Assembly: GCA_963751615.1 (NCBI GenBank)
Contig: CAVVVG010000005.1
Span: forward strand, 806,001 to 870,000
Length of the DNA stretch: 64,000 nucleotides
From: Palsa-892 sp963751615
GTDB taxonomy: Bacteria > Pseudomonadota > Alphaproteobacteria > Rhizobiales > Xanthobacteraceae
Reading direction: 5' to 3'
In this document: in pieces, positions 8,785 through 17,912 of the stretch
Layout of the letters: each line of letters starts with the position of its first letter
Numbering within the stretch: position 1 is the first letter of the stretch
Made by a program: the position numbers and the translations under genes
The notes under the pieces: model-generated
What the model was told of the DNA's origin: nothing
The model's database searches: none
Seen by the model: the letters and a program-made list of their open reading frames with translations, nothing else

Positions 8785-9498
8785 TCAGCCAAGGACAGGA
8801 ATCGGCTGAGCTATCTCGATTCCTTCGGTCGTGACGCGGCATCTCAGCGCAAGCGCCTCGACGCCCGAGACCACAGCCCGGTCGAAAGCAGCCTTATAGG
8901 CAGGGTCGATATCGCTTGCGATCGAGACGGATTGCGCTGAGCCCACCTGAACGAGAAACAGCATTACTGCACGAGAACCCTTGCCCGTCTCGGCGGCAAG
9001 TTCCGCAAGGTGCTTCGCGCCACGCACGGTAACCGCATCAGGAAATTCAGCAAGACCAGGCTTACGCATCATATGAACGCTTTTGATCTCCAAATAACAG
9101 TGCCGCTGGCCCTCGGCCTCGAGCAGAAAATCGACGCGACTCCTTTTCCCGTATTTTACCTCCCGCCGGAAGTGGGAATATTCCAAAAAATCCGGAATTA
9201 GTTTCCTCTCCAAGGCCTCGGCCACGAGACGATTAGGTTGTGCCGTATTCACGCCGACGAGTTCAGCGCCGCTGCCGAAATTTACTTCAACAAGCTCCCA
9301 GCTATAGGCGAGCTTGCGATTAACATTCTGTGATTTTGAAAGCCAAACACGCGACCCCGGCACGTTTAGTCCCAGCATGGAGCCGGGATTTGCGACATGC
9401 ACCGTCGTCTCAAATCCATCAGCAAGGACGACATCGGCAAGAAACCGCTTGTAGCGCCGCTTCAACGTCGCAGGAATCAGCGGTGCGTAGAATCGCAT
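8785..9498 (-). CDS. sfsA: SfsA family DNA/RNA nuclease-like protein (sugar fermentation stimulation protein homologue)
   Basis: A 237-residue protein matching SfsA over its whole length: an N-terminal OB-like part (KRRYKRFLADVVLADG, HVANPGSMLGL) and a C-terminal nuclease-like fold with the D/E/K core in RVDFLLEAEGQRHCYLEIKS. SfsA was named for its effect on maltose metabolism in E. coli; biochemically it looks like a nucleic-acid-binding protein with a PD-(D/E)XK-type fold, and its cellular role remains unclear. It lies between the sugar-acid operon and map on the same strand, an arrangement common in rhizobia, so the link to sugar metabolism should not be over-read. Confidence 0.93.
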   Translation of the reverse strand: MRFYAPLIPATLKRRYKRFLADVVLADGFETTVHVANPGSMLGLNVPGSRVWLSKSQNVNRKLAYSWELVEVNFGSGAELVGVNTAQPNRLVAEALERKLIPDFLEYSHFRREVKYGKRSRVDFLLEAEGQRHCYLEIKSVHMMRKPGLAEFPDAVTVRGAKHLAELAAETGKGSRAVMLFLVQVGSAQSVSIASDIDPAYKAAFDRAVVSGVEALALRCRVTTEGIEIAQPIPVLG

Positions 9499-9507
9499 AG
9501 TGAAAAG

Positions 9508-10485
9508 CTATGCCGCAATCTTCCCGCTAAGTTCGTCCTCGATATAAGCACGAATAATTTCGTCGAAATTCGCCTCGGCTTTGAAGCCCAGCTCACGCGC
9601 ACGTTTTGCTTCGATCAGCTGCGGCCAGCCCGAAACGATGCGCTCGATCGTAGCATCCGGCCGAGACTTGATACGCGCCGCGACTTTGGCGCCTGCTACC
9701 CGCTTTAGGGCTTCAATCTGTTCGGCGACCGTCACCGAAACCGCTGGCATCGCAAGATTGCGGAGCGTGCCGACCTTTGCTCCGTCGATTTGCGCCGCAT
9801 GAATGAGAAATCCGACTGCTGAGCGTGGACTTGCATGGCCGTGACGGACGGTATCCGGCACCGGCAGGAACGCTTCTTCGCCCGCCAGAGGTTCCCGAAT
9901 AATGCTAGAGAAAAACCCGGACGCTGCTTTATTCGGTTTTCCCGGCCGCACGCAAATTGTCGGGAGTCGTAGTCCGATTCCGTCAAAAATTCCGCGTCTT
10001 GTGTAATCGGCAAGTAATAACTCGCCAATCGCTTTTTGCGTGCCGTAGGAAGTCAGCGGCGTCAGATGAAAATCGTCGCGGATCGGTCCGTCGAACGGCG
10101 CGCCATAGACTGCCGCTGAACTTGTGAACACGACGCGCGGCATGTAATTGCGGGCGCGAATGGCATCGTATAAAAAGCGCGTACCATCGAGATTGATGCG
10201 GTATCCCTTATCGAAATCGGCCTCCGCCTCTCCCGAGACAATCGCAGCTAAATGAAAAATTATGTCCGGATTGTCTGCGATCAGTGCCGCCGCTTCGCCG
10301 GGAATCGAAAGATCGCCCATCCGCGTCACGACTGTAAACGGCATTTCGCGCGGCTCTTGCGGCGCCACAACGTCCTGCATCGTAAGCTTTGTAATCGTCT
10401 TTCCATTAAGCCTCGGCTCGCGTACGAGCCTCTCCACGAGTTTGCGCCCAATCATGCCTGCGGCGCCGATGACTAGAACATGCAT
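9508..10485 (-). CDS. denD: NAD-dependent epimerase/dehydratase family protein, D-erythronate dehydrogenase (DenD)-like
   Basis: A 325-residue extended short-chain dehydrogenase. The NAD motif is at the very N-terminus (VIGAAGMIGRKL), the catalytic Ser is in TSSAAVYG and the YxxxK pair in TSYGTQKAIGEL. The overall pattern (HVLVIGAAGMIGRKLVERL, TMQDVV, IFHLAAIVSGEAE) resembles DenD, which oxidises D-erythronate at C2. The open frame begins at 10503 with MSKENAM, but the AAGGAGA inside that extension is an ideal ribosome-binding site for the second ATG at 10485. It follows the SDR gene closely, suggesting one operon for sugar-acid oxidation. The exact substrate is inferred from resemblance, and related C4 or C5/C6 acids are possible. 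Confidence 0.8.
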   Translation of the reverse strand: MHVLVIGAAGMIGRKLVERLVREPRLNGKTITKLTMQDVVAPQEPREMPFTVVTRMGDLSIPGEAAALIADNPDIIFHLAAIVSGEAEADFDKGYRINLDGTRFLYDAIRARNYMPRVVFTSSAAVYGAPFDGPIRDDFHLTPLTSYGTQKAIGELLLADYTRRGIFDGIGLRLPTICVRPGKPNKAASGFFSSIIREPLAGEEAFLPVPDTVRHGHASPRSAVGFLIHAAQIDGAKVGTLRNLAMPAVSVTVAEQIEALKRVAGAKVAARIKSRPDATIERIVSGWPQLIEAKRARELGFKAEANFDEIIRAYIEDELSGKIAA

Positions 10486-10503
10486 TGCATTCTCCTTGGA
10501 CAT

Positions 10504-11247
10504 TTAAATCGCAAAACCACCATCGATCATGTGAACCGCGCCGGTAGTGAATTTCGATTCATCAGAAGCGAGATAGACCGCGAACGCTGCAATCTCTTCC
10601 GCACTGCCGAGCCGCCCCATTGGCTGGCGGTCGATGAAGGCTTGGCGAACTTTTACTTCAGATTCGCCGTTCTTTTTGGCGAGCCTCGCGATACGCTCAT
10701 CAAGCGACGGTGATTGCACAGTGCCGGGGCAAATTGCGTTCGCGCGGATGCCCTGTTTCACAAAATCCACCGCAATGGATTTCGTGAGTCCGATCACCGC
10801 GGCCTTCGATGCTCCATAAACATACCGGAATGGCAATCCCTTCACCGACGACGCGATCGAGGAAATATTGATGATCGACCCGCCGCCCTTTTTCAGAATA
10901 CCAGGCAAGAAGGCATGAATAGTCCGGTGCATAGATTTCACGTTGAGGTCGAACGAGAAATCCCAATCCTCGTCGGAGGTATCAAGCGCAGTGCCGTGAT
11001 GCACATAACCCGCGCAATTTGCCAACACGTCGAGCGGCGCGATTTCAGTGGCAAGTTGGTTGACATCGACAGTGCTGCGCGCGTCCAGCTTGCGACAATC
11101 GGCGGTGAGACCCTTGAGCTTGCCTTCATCGAGATCCGTCGCCGTGACCTTTGCACCTTCGCGCAAGAATGCCTCCGCGATGGCGCGACCGATTCCCTGT
11201 CCCGCCGCCGTGACAAGGCAATGTTTTTCCTTGAGACGCTTCCCCAC
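10504..11247 (-). CDS. SDR family oxidoreductase (DHRS6 / 2-keto-3-deoxy-L-fuconate dehydrogenase-like)
   Basis: A 247-residue classical short-chain dehydrogenase. Seen in order: cofactor loop TAAGQGIGRA (about 14-23), ATDLDEGKL typical of NAD specificity, NCAGYVHHG, catalytic Ser in NISSIASSVKG, YxxxK in YVYGASKAA and C-terminal MIDGGFAI. The block WDFSFDLNVKSMHRTIHAFL and CPGTVQSPSLDERI strongly recalls the DHRS6/BDH2 branch, whose bacterial members include 2-keto-3-deoxy-L-fuconate dehydrogenase. No ATG fits; a GTG at 11247 preceded by AAGGAAAA gives the canonical N-terminus. The gene lies 13 bases after the GNAT gene and is part of the sugar-acid operon. Confidence 0.85.
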   Translation of the reverse strand: MGKRLKEKHCLVTAAGQGIGRAIAEAFLREGAKVTATDLDEGKLKGLTADCRKLDARSTVDVNQLATEIAPLDVLANCAGYVHHGTALDTSDEDWDFSFDLNVKSMHRTIHAFLPGILKKGGGSIINISSIASSVKGLPFRYVYGASKAAVIGLTKSIAVDFVKQGIRANAICPGTVQSPSLDERIARLAKKNGESEVKVRQAFIDRQPMGRLGSAEEIAAFAVYLASDESKFTTGAVHMIDGGFAI

Positions 11248-11260
11248 TGATTTTTTCCTT

Positions 11261-11971
11261 CTAAAGTGAGTTCCGGATATCTTCGAGCTTACGCCGCTGG
11301 CGGCCTTCGGCATCGAAATTTTTCGGGTCGAGCCATTGCTCAAATGCGGCCTTCGCACGTGGCCATTCCGAATCGAGCATCGCAAACCAGGCGGTGTCGC
11401 GGCTATGACCTTTGACGATCATATGCTGACGGAAGATCCCCTCGAAGGTAAAGCCGATACGTTGCGCCGCCCGTTTCGAAGGGGTGTTCAGCGCGTCGCA
11501 CTTCCATTCATAGCGCCGGTAGCCGAGCGTCTCAAAAACGTAACGCCCGAGCAGATATTGCACTTCGGTCGCGAGCGGCGTGCGCTGCAACGCTGGGCTG
11601 TAAACGATGCTGCCGACCTCGATGACGCGCGCGCTTAGACGAATTTCCATAAGGGACGCCCAGCCCATGGAACGGCCGTGCTGATTAATGATCGAATAGT
11701 AAAATTGGTTTTCAAGCGTGGCGCTACTGCCGAGAAAACTTGAGAACGTGCCCATATCCGAAAACGGGCCATAAAACATGTAGGTCCACACCTGATCCTT
11801 ACCACTCAGCACGCGCCAAAGATCAGCAGCATGGCGCGACGGATCGAGCGTTTCGACCCGCCCAAAGCGTCCTTCGAGCACGACCGCGTTGGGCTTTTGC
11901 GCAGGCGTCACATCGACACACGGGCCGATCGGTTGCGAAGGACAGGACTTTCCTTCAGTCGCGTGGCTCAC
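11261..11971 (-). CDS. GNAT family N-acetyltransferase (RimJ/RimL-like)
   Basis: A 236-residue protein with the GNAT acetyltransferase fold placed at about residues 35-200: RVETLDPSRHAADLW at the start, GWASLMEIRLSARVIEVGSI forming the central strands, and RYEWKCDALNTPSKRAAQRIGFTFEG as the acetyl-CoA-binding and final helix (split here only for description). RimJ/RimL-like proteins acetylate protein N-termini, antibiotics or amino acids; the target is unknown. The start is a GTG whose last two bases form part of the preceding gene's TGA (GTGTGAGC), so it is translationally coupled to the PEP-mutase-like gene. Confidence 0.85.
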   Translation of the reverse strand: MSHATEGKSCPSQPIGPCVDVTPAQKPNAVVLEGRFGRVETLDPSRHAADLWRVLSGKDQVWTYMFYGPFSDMGTFSSFLGSSATLENQFYYSIINQHGRSMGWASLMEIRLSARVIEVGSIVYSPALQRTPLATEVQYLLGRYVFETLGYRRYEWKCDALNTPSKRAAQRIGFTFEGIFRQHMIVKGHSRDTAWFAMLDSEWPRAKAAFEQWLDPKNFDAEGRQRRKLEDIRNSL

Positions 11972-12810
11972 ACACCGCCCCGCTGCTTCTGATCCTTATA
12001 GAAAAATTTATTGAGCTCACCGCCTGCTACTGCATCGGCAAAACCGTCGAAACGGCCATCCTCAGCGATCTGCCTCGCAACATGCAAAAAGGCGCCCCAC
12101 GCCGCACGCGCAAGAGCCCCGCCGACGCTAATTCGCCGGACACCTAGCGCTTCGGCATCTTTCACCGTGATGCCAATGGCGCTCCCGATCAACAGATTCA
12201 CTGGTTTCGGCGCCACAGCTTTCACGACCGCGGAAATCTGCTCCGGCTTGCTGATGCCTGGAGCATACAGGCAATCCGCGCCCACATTGGAATAGGCTTT
12301 TAACCGCGCAATAACCTCCTCGATATCGGGCCTGTTGACCAGAAAACACTCTGCGCGGCCGACGAGCAATGTATCTCCGCCCGCCTTGTCGATCGCACTA
12401 CGCGCGGCGCGTATCCGTGCCACCGCTACTTCGAGATCGTAAAGCGGCTTCTCCTTGTCGCCAGTCGAATCCTCGATCGAAAGTCCGGCGACGCCAGTTC
12501 CGACCCCAAGCTTCACACCCTCAGCGACACCCGCCGGATCGGGCGCGAACCCGCCCTCGAAATCGGCGTTGATCGGCACATCGGTCGCCGCGACCAATTC
12601 GGAAAGATGCGCGACCACCATGTCTCGTGTCACGCGATTGTCCGGGAAGCCTTTCGACCAGGCAAAACCCGATGATGTGCTGGCAAGAGCCTTGAAACCC
12701 ATGCCCTGTAGATAGCGAGCACTGCCGATATCCCATGGATTCGGGATAACGAAGCAGCCGCTTTTATGAAGCGCGTGGAAGGTGGCGCGTCTTTCGGAAA
12801 CGCTCGGCAT
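11968..12810 (-). CDS. Isocitrate lyase/phosphoenolpyruvate mutase family protein
   Basis: A 280-residue single-domain TIM-barrel protein of the PEP mutase/isocitrate lyase superfamily. Characteristic segments are NPWDIGSARYLQ near the N-terminus, INADFEGGFAPDP (metal-binding Asp and Glu), LSIEDSTG, LLVGRAECF and GADCLYAPGI. The KKCGH loop of true isocitrate lyase is not present, so it is more likely a C-C bond lyase or hydrolase of oxaloacetate- or methylisocitrate-like substrates. It lies two bases after the dehydratase gene and overlaps the GNAT gene, and could provide the final cleavage step of a sugar-acid pathway; that role is an inference from context. Confidence 0.85.
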   Translation of the reverse strand: MPSVSERRATFHALHKSGCFVIPNPWDIGSARYLQGMGFKALASTSSGFAWSKGFPDNRVTRDMVVAHLSELVAATDVPINADFEGGFAPDPAGVAEGVKLGVGTGVAGLSIEDSTGDKEKPLYDLEVAVARIRAARSAIDKAGGDTLLVGRAECFLVNRPDIEEVIARLKAYSNVGADCLYAPGISKPEQISAVVKAVAPKPVNLLIGSAIGITVKDAEALGVRRISVGGALARAAWGAFLHVARQIAEDGRFDGFADAVAGGELNKFFYKDQKQRGGV

Positions 12811-12812
12811 GA

Positions 12813-14621
12813 TCAGTGATTATGCCGCGGCACGCCGTATTTTTGCGCGACGCGCTGGTACTTGATAGCAGGTTTCAATACCATTCCTTCATCGAACTGC
12901 TCGACGATGCCGCGCTGGATTTCCTGCCACGGCGTCTGGCTCGCGGGCGTCTTATAGCCGCCCGACCTTACCAGTTCCGCTTTGCGCTCGGCCAGTTTCT
13001 TAGGCGAAAGTAGAATGTTCGCCTCGCCTGTGTTGAGGTCGATACGGACGCGATCGCCCGTCTCGAGTAGCGCCAAGCCGCCGCCCGCCGCCGCTTCCGG
13101 TGCGGCGTTCAGAATCGACGGCGAACCGGACGTGCCGGATTGTCGCCCATCCCCAATGCAAGGAAGTGACTTAATGCCACGCTTAATTAGCGCCGCTGGC
13201 GGTTGCATGTTCACAACCTCGGCGCCGCCCGGATAACCGATAGGCCCGGTGCCGCGGATAAACAGCATGCAATTCTCGTCGATCTTCAAGGACACGTCGT
13301 CGATGCGATGGTGATAATCCTCGGGCCCTTCGAACACGATGGCGCGGCCTTCGAAGGCTCCCGGATCCTTAGGATTAGAAAGATAACGGTCACGAAATTC
13401 GGTCGAGATCACGCTTGTTTTCATCACCGCGCTATCAAACAAATTTCCTTTCAACACTATGAAGCCCGCATCCTTTACGAGCGGGTTGTTATAAGGGCGG
13501 ATCACATCGCGATCCCACGATAGCTTACCGAAGCAATTCTCGCCCATTGTCTTGCCGTTTACGGTAATCGCCTTCTCGTAGATTTTTCTGGCTTCGATCA
13601 ATTCGGCCACGACGGCCGGTACGCCGCCCGCGCGATGAAATTCCTCGCCGAGATATTTTCCCGCCGGTTGCATGTTCACGAGCAGCGGAATTTTATGGCC
13701 AACGCGCTGCCAGTCCTCGACCGCGAGCGGCACGCCGATATGGCGCGCGATAGCATTGATGTGAATCGGCGCATTGGTCGATCCACCGATCGCGGAATTC
13801 ACCATGATCGCGTTCTCGAACGCTTCGCGGGTGAGAATGTCGGAAGGTTTCAAATCCTCATCGACCATTTCAACAATACGTTTGCCGGTGGCATAAGCGA
13901 TCTGCCCACGTTCGCGGTATGGCGCCGGAATCGCGGCGCAGCCGGGGAGCGACATACCGAGCGCTTCGGCGAGCGCGTTCATGGTTGATGCCGTGCCCAT
14001 CGTGTTGCAATGGCCTGCCGATGGCGCGGAAGACGCGACAACTTTCAGGAATCCCTCGTAGTCGATTTCGCCCGCGGCCAGTTGCTCGCGGGCTTTCCAT
14101 GCAGTCGTGCCAGAGCCCGTACGCTCGCCCTTGAACCAGCCATTTAGCATCGGCCCGCCGGAAAGAACGATCGCAGGCAGATTCACCGTCGCCGCTGCCA
14201 TGATGCAGGCAGGCGTCGTCTTGTCGCAGCCCGTGGTTAGCACCACGCCATCGAGCGGATAGCCGTAGAGCAATTCAACAAGACCGAGATAAGCTAGATT
14301 ACGGTCAAGCGCGGCCGTCGGTCGTTTGCCAGTTTCTTGGATCGGATGCACTGGAAACTCGAAAGCGATTCCACCCGCCTCTCGAATTCCTTCGCGTACG
14401 CGGTGTGCCAATTCTAGATGGTGCCGGTTGCACGGAGATAGATCCGAGCCGGTCTGCGCTATACCAATGATTGGTTTTCCCGCGCGCAGCTCTTCGAGCG
14501 TCAGCCCAAAATTGAGGTAACGCTCCAAATAAATCGCGGTCATGCCCGGATTTTCCGGATTGTCGAACCACAGTTGCGAGCGCAGGCGGCGTTTCGCGTT
14601 TATCGCGCGGTTATTGGACAT
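12813..14621 (-). CDS. IlvD/Edd family dehydratase (aldonic-acid dehydratase, L-arabinonate/D-xylonate type)
   Basis: A 602-residue iron-sulfur dehydratase. The cluster cysteines are visible in GSDLSPCNRHH, TTGCDKTTPAC and SAGHCNTMGTAST, and the C-terminal region has GDGRQSGTSGSPSILNAAPE. The N-terminal LRSQLWFDNPENPGMTAIYL is characteristic of the pentonate/hexonate dehydratases rather than dihydroxyacid dehydratase IlvD or 6-phosphogluconate dehydratase Edd. Members convert an aldonic acid to a 2-keto-3-deoxy acid. It is the first gene of the minus-strand run to radC and probably lies just behind the promoter that faces away from the aminotransferase gene at 14712. Confidence 0.9.
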   Translation of the reverse strand: MSNNRAINAKRRLRSQLWFDNPENPGMTAIYLERYLNFGLTLEELRAGKPIIGIAQTGSDLSPCNRHHLELAHRVREGIREAGGIAFEFPVHPIQETGKRPTAALDRNLAYLGLVELLYGYPLDGVVLTTGCDKTTPACIMAAATVNLPAIVLSGGPMLNGWFKGERTGSGTTAWKAREQLAAGEIDYEGFLKVVASSAPSAGHCNTMGTASTMNALAEALGMSLPGCAAIPAPYRERGQIAYATGKRIVEMVDEDLKPSDILTREAFENAIMVNSAIGGSTNAPIHINAIARHIGVPLAVEDWQRVGHKIPLLVNMQPAGKYLGEEFHRAGGVPAVVAELIEARKIYEKAITVNGKTMGENCFGKLSWDRDVIRPYNNPLVKDAGFIVLKGNLFDSAVMKTSVISTEFRDRYLSNPKDPGAFEGRAIVFEGPEDYHHRIDDVSLKIDENCMLFIRGTGPIGYPGGAEVVNMQPPAALIKRGIKSLPCIGDGRQSGTSGSPSILNAAPEAAAGGGLALLETGDRVRIDLNTGEANILLSPKKLAERKAELVRSGGYKTPASQTPWQEIQRGIVEQFDEGMVLKPAIKYQRVAQKYGVPRHNH

Positions 14622-14711
14622 TGTCTCCTCCCGGGGAGAATTGATTAGAGTAATTCATGCGCCTAAAGTCCCTGCAAAATCAATCGGGCGGTTAGGTCCG
14701 CAGGGAAATCC

Positions 14712-15893
14712 ATGCTGCAAACTGTACCGGCCTTCGACCGCATGGGCGAGGAAAACGCCTTCGCCGTGCTTGCGCGTGCGACAGAACTGGCGACGCAAGG
14801 CCGCGATATCATCAATCTCGGCATTGGCCAGCCGGATTTTCCGACACCGAAACATATCGTCGAAGCCGCAATCAAGGCACTACGCGACGGTCATCACGGC
14901 TATACACCCGCGGTCGGAATCAAGCCGCTGCGCGAGGCAGTCGCCGCTGATCTGTACACACGTTTCAAGGCCGAGGTCTCGCCCGACCACGTACTGATTG
15001 TGCCGGGCGGCAAGATTACCATGTACGACACTATTCTGATGTTCGGCGAACCGGGGGCAGATATTCTCTATCCCGATCCAGGATTCCCGATCTATCGCTC
15101 AATGATCGAATTCACCGGCGCAAAACCAATCCCGGTGCCGGTGCGCGAGGAAAATGCTTTTGCGTTCTCGGCGGAGGAAACGCTGAAACTGATCACGCCG
15201 AGAACGCGACTTTTGATCCTGAATTCCCCGGCCAATCCCACTGGCGGCGTTACACCCAAATCGGAGGTCGACAAGCTGATTGCGGGTCTCGAAAAATTTC
15301 CAAACATCGCGATCCTGTCGGATGAAATTTACGATCACATGGTCTATGACAATGAGCAACATGTTTGTCTTCTCTTATACCCGTCAATTCGCAACCGTCT
15401 GATTCTGCTAAACGGCTGGTCTAAAACTTATGCGATGACCGGCTGGCGGCTAGGCTGGTCAATCTGGCCGGACAAGCTCTACGACTATGCACGCAAGCTC
15501 GCGGTCAATTGCTATTCCTGCGTGAATGCATCCGCGCAATATGCGGGACTTGCGGCGCTCACAGGACCGCAGGACGCCGTTGCGAAAATGGTCGCTGAAT
15601 TCGACAAGCGTCGAAAAGTCGTGGTGGAAGGTTTGAACAGATTGCCGGGAATTTCCTGCGCTACGCCAAAAGGCGCGTTCTATGCATTTCCGAACATCAA
15701 ACAGAGCGGATGGAAGGCAAAGGTGCTCGCGTCATCACTTCTCGAAGATGCGGGAGTCGCCACCATCGGCGGGCCGGATTTCGGCGTTCTCGGCGAAGGC
15801 TACTTGCGCGTTTCCTACGCGAATTCGACCGCCAACATCCTCAAGGCGCTCGAACGGATGGGCCAGTTTCTCACGAGCCGGAAGGCGGCGTAA
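14712..15893 (+). CDS. Pyridoxal-phosphate-dependent class I/II aminotransferase
   Basis: A 393-residue cytoplasmic enzyme of fold type I. Family landmarks in order: LGIGQPDFPTPKHIVEAA, YTPAVGIKPLREAVA, YPDPGFPIY, NSPANPTGG, LSDEIYDHMVY, the PLP lysine in LNGWSKTYAMTGWRLGW and the carboxylate-binding Arg in LRVSYANS near the end. These proteins include aspartate, alanine and aromatic aminotransferases; the substrate cannot be assigned. It is divergent from the dehydratase gene with about 90 bases between, and convergent with the EamA transporter gene four bases downstream. Confidence 0.92.
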   Translation: MLQTVPAFDRMGEENAFAVLARATELATQGRDIINLGIGQPDFPTPKHIVEAAIKALRDGHHGYTPAVGIKPLREAVAADLYTRFKAEVSPDHVLIVPGGKITMYDTILMFGEPGADILYPDPGFPIYRSMIEFTGAKPIPVPVREENAFAFSAEETLKLITPRTRLLILNSPANPTGGVTPKSEVDKLIAGLEKFPNIAILSDEIYDHMVYDNEQHVCLLLYPSIRNRLILLNGWSKTYAMTGWRLGWSIWPDKLYDYARKLAVNCYSCVNASAQYAGLAALTGPQDAVAKMVAEFDKRRKVVVEGLNRLPGISCATPKGAFYAFPNIKQSGWKAKVLASSLLEDAGVATIGGPDFGVLGEGYLRVSYANSTANILKALERMGQFLTSRKAA

Positions 15894-15897
15894 ATCT

Positions 15898-16818
15898 TCA
15901 TCGCATCATCGCGAACCTAAAACCGATCGTTACGATCACAAAACCGGCGATCTGAACGAGACTCGGCATTTCGCCAAGCACCAAGAATCCCGTCAGCATC
16001 GTGAAACACGGCACGAGGGCGGGGAAAACCGCGGCTCGGCTTGCGCCGAGCAAGTCCACTGCCCGCACGTAAAAGAAGATTGAGAGTGCACCGGCGAACA
16101 CTCCTTGCACCACCAACTGCAGGAGATTCTCCAAAAAGCCCGCCGCGAACATTTTCTCAAATCCGAACAGCAGACCATGCATCGGCAGATAAATGAGCAA
16201 TGAAAAGACGCTCACTGCAGCCACGGCGCGGATCGGATCGATGCGCCAGAGTCCTACCAGCACGCCAAAGCAAGCCCAAGAAAATCCGGCGGCCGCAAAC
16301 GAAAGATCTCCCAGGAGCCCATGCATGCCGATGGTGTTGATAGCTTCGCCGCCAAAAACGATGAGACCGGCAACCATCAGTACCCCACCAATCACCCGCG
16401 AGCGCGGAAGCATTTCGCGGAGGACAAGAACGGCCAGCAGTAATCCACCCAACACGGCAGACGAAGGCTGAATCACGGCGCCGTGTCCGAGTGGCACCAG
16501 CAGGAAACCGGAATAACTCAGAATTGCCATCAAGGGGCCGCCGAAAAGCGTGATGGCAAGCGCGCGGCGCCATCCGATTCCCGCGGGATTGCCCGCGTCG
16601 GTCCAAAAAACGAGCGGCAGAAAAACTACGCCCGCCCAGATGTAGCGATGAAGCGCGAGGTCCATCGGACGGAACCCGATGGAAATGCCATGCCGTGCCG
16701 CAACGAATCCCATCGCCCAGCCAAGTGCGGCGCCGCTACCGCACAGAATTCCGATCATATTGGGGGTGAGCCAAGCGGGTCTCACGAGATTGCCCGCAGC
16801 TTCTTTCAGAACGCTCAT
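15898..16818 (-). CDS. EamA-type DMT superfamily transporter
   Basis: A 306-residue inner-membrane protein with about ten hydrophobic helices arranged as two EamA repeats: the first begins around GILCGSGAALGWAMGFVAAR and contains the typical PLVFWTD/GGPLMAILSY region, the second begins around LLGDLSFAAAGFSWACFGVL and ends with ALVPCFTMLTGFLVLGEMPS. The family exports amino acids, nucleotides or other metabolites, rarely with a known substrate. It is convergent with the aminotransferase gene and reads toward it; no terminator is apparent in the four bases between them. Confidence 0.92.
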   Translation of the reverse strand: MSVLKEAAGNLVRPAWLTPNMIGILCGSGAALGWAMGFVAARHGISIGFRPMDLALHRYIWAGVVFLPLVFWTDAGNPAGIGWRRALAITLFGGPLMAILSYSGFLLVPLGHGAVIQPSSAVLGGLLLAVLVLREMLPRSRVIGGVLMVAGLIVFGGEAINTIGMHGLLGDLSFAAAGFSWACFGVLVGLWRIDPIRAVAAVSVFSLLIYLPMHGLLFGFEKMFAAGFLENLLQLVVQGVFAGALSIFFYVRAVDLLGASRAAVFPALVPCFTMLTGFLVLGEMPSLVQIAGFVIVTIGFRFAMMR

Positions 16819-16963
16819 TTTTACACGCTTACGACGTCTGTTGCTGTTCAGCTACTTCCATCCGTGCTTTTGTGCGAAAATAACCGTCGCCGAGACGCTG
16901 GGCTACATGGTTGTAACTCGACACCGCACTCTTAATGTCGGACCGTTGGTGGCCGGTTATCTA

Positions 16964-17881
16964 TTACAACCGATAGATCCGAATGGCGTTGTCGTGAAAA
17001 AGCTTGCGCTGGTCGGAGAGCGACAAATCGGCGGCAGCAAGGCGAAAGCCATTATAAATGGTATCAAATGACCCGACCAAACTGTCTACCGGAAAATTGC
17101 TCGCGAACATGCCCCGGTTCACCCCGAAAATCTGGATCACATCGCGGATGATGGGACCATTCGATTCAACCGACCATTTTAACCCAGGTTGACCGATTCC
17201 GGATATCTTAATGGCTACGTTCGAATAGGCCGCCGCCTTTTCAAGCGCATCGCGCCAGCCGGCAAGACCTTCGGCACTACGATCCGACGGCAAGCCTGCG
17301 TGGACGATAATGATCTGCGTTGCCGGAAAATCCGCTGCGAGTTCACACAAAGCGTCAAAATGCCACCAGGGAGTCTGAATATCGGCGGAAAAATTATATT
17401 TCTTTAGCTGCTCATACCCGCGCCGCCAGTTTGGATCGTCCATCGAGCCCAACTCCCCACGATTCGCTTCGCGCGCGCTTACAGCGGAATGTGGAAAATT
17501 ACGAATGCCACGGGTGAGCGGGCTCGCTGCATGAGCGACCAGAATCTCCTCGATATTGTCGGCATTAAGCGGTCCATTGGCTACGAGTGCCGTTGGCAGC
17601 CCATATTCCCGGGCCACTTTCGTAACCCATTTGGTTTCTCCGACGGGATCGGCGGGGTTCCACCAAGCCTCTTCATGAATTGTTTTCACGACGCGATTCG
17701 TGCCGACATCGCGCAAATAATCCACCGGCATGTAGTCACATTTGATTGATGAATAATCGCCATAACGGAAATGCACTGGCGTCGGATCGCAAAGCCAAGG
17801 ATAATAATTTTTCTCTAGGCACCAGAAGTGCTGATGCACATCTACAATCGGGATTTCGCGTCGCGCTTCGCTGATTGACAT
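16964..17881 (-). CDS. Amidohydrolase family protein, COG3618 lactonase-like
   Basis: A 305-residue TIM-barrel metal hydrolase. The opening VDVHQHFWC carries the HxH motif, IIIVHAGLPSD supplies a further histidine, and the late FASNFPVDSLVG holds the conserved Asp; this combination marks the family of L-fuconolactonase and 2-pyrone-4,6-dicarboxylate hydrolase. The frame extends to a TTG at 17905, but the ATG at 17881 follows AAGGGAG at an acceptable distance and begins just before the first strand. In this locus a lactonase would supply the aldonic acid for the dehydratase at 12813, which is plausible but inferred. Confidence 0.88.
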   Translation of the reverse strand: MSISEARREIPIVDVHQHFWCLEKNYYPWLCDPTPVHFRYGDYSSIKCDYMPVDYLRDVGTNRVVKTIHEEAWWNPADPVGETKWVTKVAREYGLPTALVANGPLNADNIEEILVAHAASPLTRGIRNFPHSAVSAREANRGELGSMDDPNWRRGYEQLKKYNFSADIQTPWWHFDALCELAADFPATQIIIVHAGLPSDRSAEGLAGWRDALEKAAAYSNVAIKISGIGQPGLKWSVESNGPIIRDVIQIFGVNRGMFASNFPVDSLVGSFDTIYNGFRLAAADLSLSDQRKLFHDNAIRIYRL

Positions 17882-17912
17882 CAAATCTCGCTCCCTTTTT
17901 GCCAATCATAAA

